Shown: positions 53,801 through 63,700, counted from the first letter of the stretch. The stretch: 64,000 nucleotides of DNA from Heliopora coerulea (GCA_030142905.1 JASJOG010000114.1:993001-1057000); one strand, 5' to 3'. Translations and numbers: made by a program. Notes: generated from the sequence alone by a model not told the origin.

Positions 53801-54637
53801 AGGAAAGTTTACTCCCTCAAAATTGAGTTTCTCTGCTTTTTTCCTTAAAATTTTTTATTATTCTACTTGGGTCTCTTTCCACAGGATTAAGTGCTCTTGT
53901 AATACACCATTTGAAACATTGTTGGTCGTCGTTCTCCATGTTGATGATTGCTTTCTTACCATTTAAGTTCTTTGGTAAAGGAATATAAGATGAACCTTTA
54001 AGTGGGTTGCTCTTACTAATGTTAAACTCTAACTTGTTAATTTTCTCAAACCTCCAACCACTTCCATTCTTTTGATATGATGCTAATGATTCAAGAATTT
54101 TATCTTTCATAGTCTGATATACTTCTTCAAGATATGTTCCCTCATGGATTGTTTCCTGTTTAGAGCTAAAGTGTGCAACATCTCTAATTTCCTTGTCAGC
54201 ATCAGGTTTTGATTTAATCATTGTACATACAAGATTTACGCGTACCTTAGACTGTGGATTCTCTTTTATCTTGTTCAATATTGTTTCCTTCACCATGTTT
54301 AAGAAACTCACAGGATCATAATTTCCAGGATCATTTATTGCATATTTTTTGTCGCACTTTTCTCCAGAACGAGCTTGAAGTCAGGTTTTTGTAGTTTATT
54401 GAACAGATTTAAAATAGAGTTCTTCATCCATCCTAACCACCCTTCTTTCATTTTCGTTGGTCTTCCACATTTTCTTCTAAATTGATAAAATATTTTAAGT
54501 ATTTTTTGTTTAATATTATTTCCTTTTTTTTTTTTCTTGGTTTTAATGTTTGGAACTGGTTCATCTAAAATATTTGACATTTCCCTTTTATTATATACAT
54601 AATTTTTTCTTAAATAAAAATAAATTTTATTAGACAT
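50851..54637 (-). pseudogene. polB: DNA polymerase B (C), many breaks
   Basis: Reads right to left. Starts: MSNKI (54637) or, better matched to B, MSNILDEPVPNIK (54579, after TATATAATAAAAG). Then the N-terminal region with SSYIPLPKNLNGKKAIINME; a CHYCLNGFDTETLLENHKEYC finger; ExoI FVVYADFECFTKP (about 53400); YHDLYIKTDVLLLADVFEEF; DPAWYYTSPGLSWDAMLK; motif B FFKLMNNSVFGKTMENL; motif C FTDTDSLVYE (about 51330); and a tail to TGA 50851-50853. At least seven stops or frame changes. Orientation relative to the TIR is opposite to B. Confidence 0.88.
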
Positions 54638-54644
54638 CTCTCTT

Positions 54645-54882
54645 TTATTTATAATGTTTATAATGTATTAACATATGTTTTTTCAATGACCTATTTGATT
54701 TATAACCACAAATATGACATATAGGATCGTCCTTTATAATTTCTATTTTTCCTTCAATGTTATGTTTCATTTTCATATGAAGTTTATATGCTGTGGAACT
54801 AGTTGAAGAGAAATCACAAATTGAACAGAAAGAGTAAGTTCTTCCAAAATTCTTATAAATAAGTTTTTTTTCCTTTAGGCAT
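54645..54882 (-). pseudogene. Small two-finger C2H2 protein (C), one frameshift
   Basis: Starts ATG 54882 (MPKGKK). A run of eight A then shifts the frame. The following frame holds CSICDFSSTSSTAYKLH and a second finger CHICGYKSNRSLKKHMLIH, both with C-x2-C-x12-H-x(3,4)-H spacing, to TAA at 54645. Not seen in B. A DNA- or RNA-binding regulator is possible. Confidence 0.6.
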
Positions 54883-54968
54883 CTCTATTATATATTTTTC
54901 TTAAATAAAAGTCAATTTTTCCAAGAAAGGGTGAGGTGAAATACCGCTACCTTTATGTTATTTACTTT

Positions 54969-55230
54969 TCATGTTGGTGGTTGTTGTTTTTTATTTAAAT
55001 TTTTAACATTTTCTTTTTCTGTTATATTATTGTTGTTTAAAGATGTTTCAAATGCATTTTCTCCATATCTTTTTTTTTGAATGTGATGCATAACCAATTT
55101 GTGCATGTCCTTCCACAGATGACATTCCTTTTCCAAATGATAATCCAATTCTAAATTATTTTGTTTTCTGATTATTTTTATTAATTTTTGGTTTATCAGA
55201 TTTGTTGGAAGAATAATTTTGGTTTCCCAT
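54969..55230 (-). pseudogene. MGN-type protein (C), one stop and one frameshift
   Basis: Start ATG 55230 after TTATAAATAA; begins MGNQNYSSNK. After a TAA in the same frame, FRIGLSFGKGMSSVEGHAQI matches the GFRIGAHVDIGFKDFEAGAT block of B 19063-19455. A run of nine A then shifts the frame; an Asn/Lys-rich tail ends at 54969. Residue 6 is Tyr rather than Ser, so the myristoylation fit is weaker than in B. It lies just inside the right TIR of C. Confidence 0.55.
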
Positions 55231-55271
55231 TTATTTATAATTAATTTTTATGAAATGTATTCTAAAAATCT

Positions 55272-55654
55272 TTATGTGGGAATTCTCCAACCTAACAACC
55301 GGAAGTGATGTTAACATACCAAACATCCTTAGTGATTTGAATAGCTCAATGTCAACATAAAAACTGTTTTTAGTTAGAGTGGTTGTTAGGGATGTTTGGT
55401 ATTATTTTTAATGATGGGGAAATCCCCAAGAAAAAATGTCTAAAAGTAAAGGTAGTGGTGTTTTACCATGTCCTTGAATTTATCAAATCTGACAATTTTC
55501 TTTACAGAATCTGAGCCTGCAAATGGTGACAACTGTACAGATTGTGGGCGGGACTTAATTTTAATGAAATTTGCTGATTTGTTGAAATAGAGATTTAAAG
55601 ACATTTGGCCGCACTCACCCCAGTCTGCACTAGAACCCGCATTTTACAACTACT
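55272..55654 (+). repeat. Polinton C right TIR
   Basis: Inverse of 16610-17012, ending ...TTTTACAACTACT before the AACAAG duplication. Confidence 0.88.
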
Positions 55655-55723
55655 AACAAGTATTCAGTATTAGAGATCAATTTAAATTATCCATATGAGT
55701 ATAGAATATGTGGTACTGTATAA
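55655..55723 (+). pseudogene. Polinton A packaging ATPase, 3' part
   Basis: After the second AACAAG copy (55655-55660), the frame continues to a TAA at 55721-55723. It encodes the same tail pattern (YS-x-LEIN...P) as the end of the intact B ATPase. This proves that the gene was continuous before Polinton C landed. Confidence 0.85.
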
Positions 55724-55727
55724 ATCC

Positions 55728-56197
55728 ATGGTAAAACATTAAAGAACTGGAAGATGAAATCAAAACTGCCGAAGTAGATGTTGACAGTGGAGCTGATCCA
55801 CAAGATGAGATTGAAAGGAAAAGGGAAGAATGAATTAAATTAGCAGAAGATGAACAGTTTGATAAAAATGTTAAAACCATTAAGAAAGCAAGGAATAAGA
55901 TCATAGTAAAATATTATAATGAATATGAAAGGAAAAGAATGCAAAAAGCAAATTAATTTATAACTGACCAATTAATAATTAAGTTTGCCAATGCATAGAA
56001 AAACCAGAAGTATTATCTGAAGAATTACAGAAAGATGATTTATAAAAGTTGTGGAAAAGATAAGTCCTTATATTCCATGTCTTGGTATTACCACTGGGAA
56101 ACATATATATGACCATAAAAATAAGAGTGAACCTAAACTTACTGAGATTCATTCGGAAGCTGACAGTGAAGCTGATAATCCACAAACAAGTGAGTAA
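55728..56197 (+). pseudogene. Polinton A small coiled-coil protein, decayed
   Basis: Homologue of the B 178-aa gene (19492-20028). In one frame, IKLAEDEQFDKNVKTIKKAR is followed by a YYNEYERKRMQKAN-type helix and a FITDQLIIKFA segment. A degraded tail precedes a TAA at 56195-56197. It contains several stops. It lies directly after the ATPase and just inside the right TIR, as expected from the gene order in B. Confidence 0.65.
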
Positions 56198-56217
56198 ATA
56201 CATATTTTTAATCAAAC

Positions 56218-56421
56218 GTGTGCAATCTAAAAACTAAGAGTAGTATAGAGATGGGAGTCCATTTCATGGAGATTAGGTGGTTTCTTAGATTTTACCAAAA
56301 ACTAATACATTTCTTTGAAAACACTAAGAATACCATCAAGAGGGGGTGATTTTCCTGCAGGGGGTACAGGTTTTTTTCACGTAGTGGACAGGTGTGCTCA
56401 TAACCCAATCTCTATACTACT
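56218..56421 (+). repeat. Polinton A right TIR
   Basis: Inverted counterpart of 12287-12493, ending CTATACTACT. The ACAATG target duplication follows immediately. Confidence 0.85.
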
Positions 56422-56427
56422 ACAATG

Positions 56428-56919
56428 ATTTCAAACATTGCCCGTGAGGCTTGATAGTGATGGATTTCCAACTAACTTCAAAAAGTATACCTTGTTTACA
56501 TCTAGTTTTTGCAAAGCATTGACATTAGCAGCCATTAAGCACAAAGCAATGGTTCTCTCTTGAGACATTGTTGAGCAAAATGGACTTCTTATTCACTTTA
56601 AGGCAGAGAAGCTTCTTTCCCCAAGGCAACATCACAACATAACATTAGAAACAAGTGTAGTGTGATCATGGCATTTGGAAAGGTTGCAGCAACACACCCA
56701 TTCATGACGAGCTCTAGCAAAAATTGAGCTGTTTACTTACTTCAGTGTCATTGTCATTTGTCTTATCACCACATTTAGATTTCTGGTGATCCTTCTGGGT
56801 TTTCTTCGTTGAAAAAATTCTTAATGGCTCTTTTGCAAAACTGAAAAACTGGATCATTTCGTTTTCCTTGTTGTCATCAAAATGCATTGCATAAACCTGT
56901 TTTAAATTGTTGCATTTTT
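56428..56919 (-). pseudogene. hAT-F transposase, C-terminal piece
   Basis: Minus strand: YVTEKCNNLKQVYAMHFDDN with NEMIQFFSFAKEPL, later LKVNKKSILLNNVSRENHCF, which resembles the hAT C-terminal dimerisation region of ZMYM1-like hAT proteins. Stops are present. Joined upstream to 59634-60564 once element E is removed, and downstream to 12098-12286 once Polinton A is removed. Confidence 0.6.
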
Positions 56920-59633
56920 CAGTGACATAAGTACTCATTACTAAAGTAACATGTTACTTATTACTAATTACTTTTTGGGTAATTTTTCGTTAATTAAATA
57001 CTTTTTGCATGAAAGTAATTTGTAACATAATCAATTGCTTTTTGAAGGTAACAAGTACCATTTTAAAAAAGTAATTTGCGTTACTTTTGGGCACTTTTAT
57101 TATTTTCCAAAAAAATTGAGCGTAAAAATAAAAAATAAAAATGCCTGCAGTGTTGCTGACCAGCATCAGGATTGCAAAATAACACAGTTGAATATACTTC
57201 ATGGCATTGCAATGTTGTGTCGCCTTGCTTGTTGAAATCAACATGAATATGGATGAAGTTATCGTTGAAGCGGAAAATGAAACCAGTGAATCTAGTGGTA
57301 TAACTGATATTGCCACAGAAACAGTGGAAGAAGGCAACTTGAATGTTAATCCATGGCCACAACTCAAGGAATTGTTTACTTTTTCGTCTCAATCGTCTGA
57401 CAAGAAGAATTTACTTTTCAAGTGCAAATTATGCCCACCATCAAAAAAGCCATTTTCGACTTACAAAACGTCGCATTCAAACCTTCAAAAACATTTAAAG
57501 GTAAGGGATAAAAATGGGCAACAAATGTTCTTTAATCTTAGCTCTCACTTTGTGACTTTTTTATACATTTCATGATCAATGATGCAATTTTAATATACTA
57601 ATATGTTTCATAAAAAATTATGACAGAAGTTTAATGAGCTGACAAACGTGCGAGAACTAAAGCGAGCTGGTAAACCTCAAAGCCGAGCTCCAAAGTCAAC
57701 CAAGAAAATTTCGAGAGTTTAGTTTTGAAGTTTGTGACTGATACACTGTCGCCCTCGTCCATTGTGGAACAAACAAGTTTTAAGGAGCTTCTTGTTTCGC
57801 TCAACCCTTCAATAGTGATGCCTTCCCGTTACATGGTTACTACCCACCTAGAGAACATGAAAGACAGTGTGATGGCTTGCGTTAAGACTGCAATGGGACA
57901 AGTTGATTGGGTGGCTACAACTACTGACTGCTGTACAGCCCACCATCGATCTTTCCTTGGCATAACTGCTCATTGGCTCAATAAGGAAACCATGAAACGC
58001 GAATCTGCTGCCCTGGCTTGTCGTCATCTTACTGGTAAACATGATTATCAACTACTGGGCAAGGAACTTTGCAAGGTCCATGATCGATTTGAAATAACCG
58101 AAAAGGTCATTGGTACAACTACAGACAAAGGGTCCAATTTTGTCAAAGTGTTTTCGGTGTTCAGTCCTTCAGAAGATGAAAATGAAGAATATCAGGGGCA
58201 TGTATCAGTGAGTGATGCTCTTAACAGCGGCCTAATTGATGAACCAGACCTCCCTCCTCACTATAGATGTGCTGCACACACACTTAACCTGATTGCCACA
58301 ACTGACTTGCAGAGTTGGATTTTACGTACAAAAGGCTGAGTCGTTCCACATTTGCAAAATGCCAAGCTTTGTGGAACAAGTTCAGTTGAACAAAAGCAGC
58401 AAATGAAATTGTCTCCAAGGAAGCTGGCCTTCAACTTGTCCGACCACGTGCTACCCGCTGGAATTCTGTTTTTAACTCAGTTGCTTGCTTAAATTGAATT
58501 CGCCATGAAAAGGGGAATTCAGCAATCAGTAATATCTGTCATAGTTTAGAACTACCACGGTAAGGGAAGATAATTTTCTGATACATGCACACTTTAATCT
58601 ATCTTTATTTGAAACATATGAAGGAGTTAATGACTTGATGTCTTCAGGTACATTTTTCACACTAATTTTAGTAATTCATGCCTTGATACTACTTGTACTT
58701 TGTTTAGCTTCAAGGATACTGCATATGAATCGATAATGAAGCCTGTGGCAAAAGCATTGGACATCCTTCAAGGTGACAAAAACACTAAATTTGGATTTTT
58801 AGTGCCAACTCTAGAAGAACTCAGGAAATGATTGGAAAAACAAAAGTTCAAACTTACTGAAAATAGCAGTGTTTACCTTCCACTTGTAAATGCAGTCCTT
58901 GATGCAATCATCAGAAGATTTTCTGTGTTGCTTGAAGATCCTGAAGCAATTGCTGCAGCAATTCTTATTCCTTCAATGAAGGATTTGTGGACAGACAACA
59001 AGGCACTTCTTGAATTAGGTTGGTAAAATTTTTAAAACTTAATTATAAAACCACTCCATCTTTAGAATTTTGCTATAAATAGTTGTAACTATAGTGCAGT
59101 AACATTCTATTTAAAAAAAATCTTTATTTTTTGCATGTCAAGGATTGGAATATATCAGATCACATCTTGTCATTGACACTGATGACGACAAATTTTTCAA
59201 GTCAAAGAAGAAGACAACCAAATCGCCTTTGGATACCTACTTGGCTTCAGACGTTATTGATGCCACAGTTTACAATGGACAATGTACTGCACCTTTGAAC
59301 CAAATGGCTTTGAAGCTGAACACCGTATTGCCTGCAAGTGCAGCTGTTGAACGTCTTTTCAGCTGTGGAGGCTTGATCATGCGCCCACACCAAAATCGGT
59401 CAACTGATGACCATTTTGAGTCGGCACTAATTTTAAAGCTAAACTCCAAATTTAATACTGTTGCATAAGTCTTAACTTTGGAACTGCCTTTTTAATTAAC
59501 ATTTTGTTGTTGTTTAAGTCCATGAGAACTTGAAAGTAATTTCAAAGTAATAAGTAATTAGTAATAATTAATTTTTTGGAGAAGTAATTGTAATTTTACT
59601 TGTGACTTTTTTTTGGTAATTTTCACATCACTG
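56920..59633 (+). mobile_element. hAT transposon E nested in hAT-F
   Basis: Ends CAGTGACATAAG (56920) and, inverted at 59633, CAGTGATGTGAAA. ATTTTT lies immediately outside both ends (56914-56919, 59634-59639), a 6-bp repeat, shorter than the usual 8 bp. Subterminal regions on both sides are rich in AAGTAATTxGTAA-type motifs in both orientations, likely transposase-binding sites. One spliced BED-finger transposase gene is inside. Confidence 0.75.
57243..59468 (+). pseudogene. hAT-E transposase: BED finger, core, dimerisation domain; spliced
   Basis: Exon 1 (57243-57499): MNMDEVIVEAENETSESSGI then a BED finger with CKLCPPSKKPFSTYKTSHSN and LQKHLK, donor AAAG|GTAAGG. Intron to about 57626 (ACAG|AAG). 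Exon 2 to about 58560: DWVATTTDCCTAHHRSFLGI (catalytic-region Asp), IGTTTDKGSNFVKVF, HYRCAAHTLNLIATTDLQ, RPRATRWNSVFNS; donor ACG|GTAAGG. Exon 3 begins about 58709 (TTTAG|CTTC). The last exon begins about 59143 (TCAAG|GATT) and ends with LPASAAVERLFSCGGLIMRP (dimerisation region). A stop at 57719-57721 and others at 58337 and 58395 break it. Domain order is textbook hAT. Confidence 0.75.
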
Positions 59634-60564
59634 ATTTTTCAACAATATCGTCTTCTTTTGCACAGGACAAAAACTCAAACCTTTCAGATATCATTTTGTA
59701 AGCTTGCTTACAGCGAGCTAACTCACTCTGAATGCTGTCAATGATAGAAAGAAAAGTATTGAGATAAAAATTGTCCAGGCCAGATAGCTCAACTTCATCA
59801 GTTGGGCTCTTGTCTGAAGGTTTCTTAAGTTCTTTTCCTCTTCATTTCATCTTCAAACTCTTGGTAAGAGTACTCAGTAAAGGATCTTGCATTTTCCAGA
59901 TAGCTGTTGAACTTCTGTTCCTAAGGTCATTGATAAACGACTGTAAACTACTGATTAGTTCAACAACACACGACAAGCTTATATCAATTTTCTGCAATGA
60001 AAGATTGGTTTTATAGATTCTGTCAAGTAAATCATACCAAAATAGAGCCATGAAGGCAAATTCAAGTCAATCGATCTTTTCTAAAATTGATGCTGCTTCA
60101 TTTCTTGTTGTTGACGTTTGCTCATCATCTAACACTAAGTCCTCCAACACCTCCACTTTTGACAATTTCTTTAATTGCATTATGGTGTGCTGACCATCTT
60201 GTAACTGATAATTTCTTGAGGACTAATCCTTTCTTGGCCAATTTGGCTTTCATAATATCCCAGCAATAAGGTGATGCAACGAAAAACTTGTAAATCTTTC
60301 ATGTTTTATTTATTTTGAAAAAATTATTTGTGTAATTAAGGCTCGGATCAGATTATCTGGTCAGAGGTTTGCTTTATTAATGAAAAATGTGTACTTGATG
60401 TAAAGTCGCCAAAACAAATTGTTCACAATTGAAGGTATTTTGGAACTTAATGCGACCTGTCTTCCTATCAGAAAATTATGTTTAATTTAATCTCTTTCTG
60501 TAACCCTCAAAATTTTAGGCCCCTGGGCACTGGCCCAGTGGGCCCAGTGGTTGATGCAGTACTG
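59634..60564 (-). pseudogene. hAT-F transposase, middle piece and 5' end
   Basis: Minus strand: LKKLSVTRWSAHHNAIKEIV (about 60200), then FWYDLLDRIYKTNLSLQKID and VVELISSLQSFINDLRNRSS, as in ZMYM1-like hAT proteins. It continues to DDIVEKS at the element E junction. The N-terminal half of the transposase is absent, so hAT-F is an internally deleted copy. The right end (about 60520-60564) has the GGGCCCACTGGGCC-type G/C palindromes common at hAT ends; CAGTACTG is proposed as its tip. Confidence 0.55.
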
Positions 60565-61199
60565 TTTTCACTTGTCCAGTATTATCCCAAGATATCATGT
60601 TTGGATACGACTTTAACCTGTTTAAGATGGCAACTGCTCTGCCATGCATGGACTTGGGTATTGATTCAACAATAATTGAATTATTTAGGGTACTTCAATG
60701 ACCTGCTAAGTTTTGTTTTCTAGTATTACATAGAACTCACTTTATCAGTTGTTTGTGTATGTGATGGACATACATTTTAAAACTCTGAATTTTTACATTT
60801 GTGGTCAGAGTCAACGAGGTGAATCACATTTAGTCCATTGGGTGTATTGCTATGATAAGCATTGACCTGTTTTTGATGCCATGGCACAAACAATACCAAA
60901 CACTGAATTTGTTTAGGGATTTCAGGATAATTTGTGTAGTGAAATAAGTGATTGTGAGAGCTCTGCAATCATAATTGATGACTTAATGAACAAATTTTCA
61001 AAAGATCAACACATGTCTGAACTATTTATTTGTGGCTCACACCATCATGAAGTCTCAGTCATGTTTTTAATCCAAATGTAATGAGTGTTACATCACTTCA
61101 ACGTAGAGTTAATTAATCACTAATCCACCAAACAACAACAGGTTCATATTTCAATAAGGTTTAGTTCAACTTGGATTGTGTCAGGAGTGGGATAACAAA
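60565..61199. other. No recognised gene; possible leader of the Gypsy element
   Basis: No open frame with similarity. Just before the gag start, GTGTCAGGAGTGGGATAAC (about 61178) resembles the conserved leader found before the gag gene in related Gypsy elements and may overlap a tRNA primer site. No 5' LTR could be delimited. Confidence 0.4.
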
Positions 61200-62015
61200 A
61201 TGAGTAAATTCAGCCCACCAAAGGAGCTAAGCTTTGAAGGAAACCTAAGTGAAAACTGGGAAAGATGGAAGAAAGAATTTAAATTCTACTTAAGGGCTAC
61301 TGAATCAAATAACACAGGTGAGGACATAAAGACATCTAGACTTCTGACAACAATTTGCAAGAAAGCTTGAGACATATATTACACTTTCACATTTGAGGAT
61401 GGGAATGAAATGAAGCTAGCCCCTGTGATGGCCAAATTCAACATATACTTTACCCCCAAGAAGAACCTGCCTTATACTCGCTTCAAGTTCTTCACATATC
61501 AAACCAACAAGCAAAATATCAATTAATTTGTTATGGAGCTTAAGTCACAAAGTCATCATTGTAAATTTGGTACTTTAAGAGACAGCCTAATCAGAGATAG
61601 GATTGTTGCTGGTATTCAAGATGCAAAAGTAAGAGAAAGATTGCTATGAGAAACTGATCTAACTCTAGATAAATCGATAACAATCTGTTGTGCTGCCAAA
61701 GCAACTAAGAAAAAGGCAGAAGAAATGCAAACAAGTCCTCCTACTGATCACATAGACACCATAAAATGTAATCGCCGAGAAACATGCCATCCAAGTTCAC
61801 AAAGACCAAGAGCAAATGGTCCTAGAATGTTAAGAGGCAATGAGCAATTGAAAGTCTATAAATACTGTGGATACACACATCAAAAAGGAAAATGCCCAGC
61901 ATATGGAAAGATATGTAACAACTGTAGAAAATGGAACCACTTCTCCACAGTCAGTCAATTGAAAGCAGTTAACAACATTGAAACAAACAACAAACAAGAC
62001 AAAGAAAGAAATTAG
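61200..62015 (+). pseudogene. gag: Gypsy gag with two zinc knuckles
   Basis: Starts MSKFSPPKELSFEGNLSENW, then FKFYLRATE. Stops at 61369 and about 61525. RDSLIRDRIVAGIQDAKVRE is the conserved capsid C-terminal block. The zinc-knuckle region is CGYTHQKGKCPAYGKICNNC followed by a WNHFSTV, with Cys and His spaced as in K02A2.6-like Gypsy elements (the first Cys of the first knuckle reads Y). Confidence 0.75.
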
Positions 62016-62029
62016 TTTTTCATTGATAC

Positions 62030-63700
62030 AATTGAATGGCATATTGGCAAACATGCAACATGGACAATGCCAATTTTCACATCTGGTATGTCACTTACAA
62101 GCTTGACACTGGCGCTCAAGTGAATATACTCCCTCAAAAGATATATTGTATTCTTCAAAAAAAAAAACACAACTACATAAAACCAAAGAAAAGCTGATTG
62201 CCTACGATGAAAGTGCAATACCTGTGATCGGAAAATGTGTCATTCACTTGCAGAGAAAACATAAATAAAGCAGCCCTGCACAGATGTTTGTCATGCCAAC
62301 AAACTCATCGCCAATAATGGGTTTGGAGACCTCTCAACATCTCAATTTAATAAAGCAAGTAGAGAGCCTAAAGCACTTCAACTCTGACATATTTGGAGAA
62401 ATTGGATGTTTACCTGGCAAACATCATATACAAATAAACAAAAATGCAGTTCCTGTAGTTCACCCTCTGAGGCACTCACTGCATGAAACTCACTGCATCC
62501 AAGAGCTATTGGCAAATTAAAGTAGAGGAGCAAAGTTCCAAACTCCTTATGTTCAACACACCTTTGGACGGTACAGATTTAAACGTCTCCCGTTCAGTAT
62601 ACTCAGTGCAAGCAAAGTGTTTCAAAAGAAAGTTACAGAAATCATCAAAGGTTTGAAAGGTTGTGCTAACGTGCAAGACGACATCCTTGTATGGGGCAGT
62701 GACCAAAAAAACACACAACACAAGAGTGAATGCAGTCTTGGACAGAATACATCAGGCAGGACTCAAACTGAATGAAAAGAAATGCCTATTTGGATTAACA
62801 GAATTAGTTTTTCTTGGACATGTATTCCCAGACCAGGGCGTGAAACCTGATCCAATGAAGATTGAAGCTATTCGAGACGTGCCAAAATCTAACTCCAAAC
62901 AAGATCTGCAGCACCTACTTGGAATGGTGACATACCTAGAAAAATTCATCTCAAATCTTTCCGAAACTAAAAATCCTCTATGCCAACTGCTTGACTCAGA
63001 CGTACAATGGCATTGGTCAAATCATCACAATGTCATTCCCCAACAAGTAAAGAGATCTCTCACCAAGAGTCCGACATTAAAATACTACAACCCCAAGTTA
63101 CAAACAAAGATATCTGTAGATGCCTCAAAATCAGGATTGGGAGCTGTTATAATGCAGAAGCATGAAGACACATTGGCACCAGTTGCATATGCAAACAGAG
63201 CACTAAGAAAGTCAGAACAAAACTATGCACAAACAGAGAAGGAGACACTATCAATCCTGTTTGGTTGTGAATGCTTCCATGTCTACCTCCACAGGAAACC
63301 CTTCATCGTTGAATCAGATCACAAGCCACTGCAGCCCACATTCACTAAACCAATTTGTAAAGCACCACCAAGGGTTCAAAGATTCCTTATGAAGTTGCAA
63401 AAATTCGACATGGAAATACAGTTCAAACCTGGAAAAGAACTACCAGTGGCAGACACTCTGTTGAGAGCATTCATCCCAGCAAAAGAATGTGATGCTGAAG
63501 ATGAAGGCGAGTACCAGGTCCATCTGGTCATGTCAACTCTTCCCATATCAAATCAACAGATAAACAGATTCCAACAAGAAACTGTCCAAGACAAAACCAT
63601 ACAAAGCCTAAAAGAAATCATTAGAGCAGGATGGCGCCAAAGAACAGAAAACCTTCTGAATCACATCAAACCATTCTTTAACATTCAAGATGAAAGCAAG
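62030..63700 (+). pseudogene. pol: Gypsy pol: protease relic, RT, RNase H
   Basis: A protease-like segment (about 62060-62220, LALK replacing the usual D-T-G environment) is degraded. RT: HTFGRYRFKRLPFSILSASK and CANVQDDILVWGSD, where the active-site pair is the DD of VQDD. A run of A at about 62705 shifts the frame; from there 62710-63700 is open with LVFLGHVFPDQGVKPDPMK (thumb). RNase H: KISVDASKSGLGAVIMQK (first Asp), EKETLSILFGCECFHVYL (Glu), FIVESDHKPLQ (Asp). A Gypsy-type order. Confidence 0.82.

Larger units (their letters stand above)
16610..55654 (+). mobile_element. Polinton/Maverick C, middle layer
   Basis: Begins AGTAGTTGTAAAATGCG and ends with the inverse. It is flanked by the exact 6-bp duplication AACAAG (16604-16609 and 55655-55660), inside the ATPase gene of A. 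Own gene order: fibre (+), coiled-coil, ATPase, capsid, membrane protein, integrase and penton (all -), a TM-tailed protein and four small genes (+), then polB, a C2H2 protein and an MGN protein (-). B, D and a solo LTR are inserted in it. TIRs are roughly 94-95% identical by eye. Confidence 0.9.
12287..56421 (+). mobile_element. Polinton/Maverick A, outermost, internally deleted
   Basis: Inverted termini (12287-12493 and 56218-56421) are flanked by an exact 6-bp duplication ACAATG (12281-12286 and 56422-56427), the Polinton hallmark. Own genes: polB C-terminal fragment (-), membrane protein, capsid protein, packaging ATPase and a small coiled-coil protein (+). Compared with B, about 10 kb (rest of polB, fibre, penton, integrase and small genes) is missing between 13375 and 13528. 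Polinton C interrupts its ATPase gene. By eye its two termini are about 80% identical, the most diverged of the three elements. Confidence 0.88.

Noticed and set aside
60520..60564. Precise end of hAT-F with an 8-bp duplication
   Set aside because: The candidate flanks (ATTTGACC and TTTTCACT) match at only 5 of 8 positions, so the boundary is listed as tentative only.
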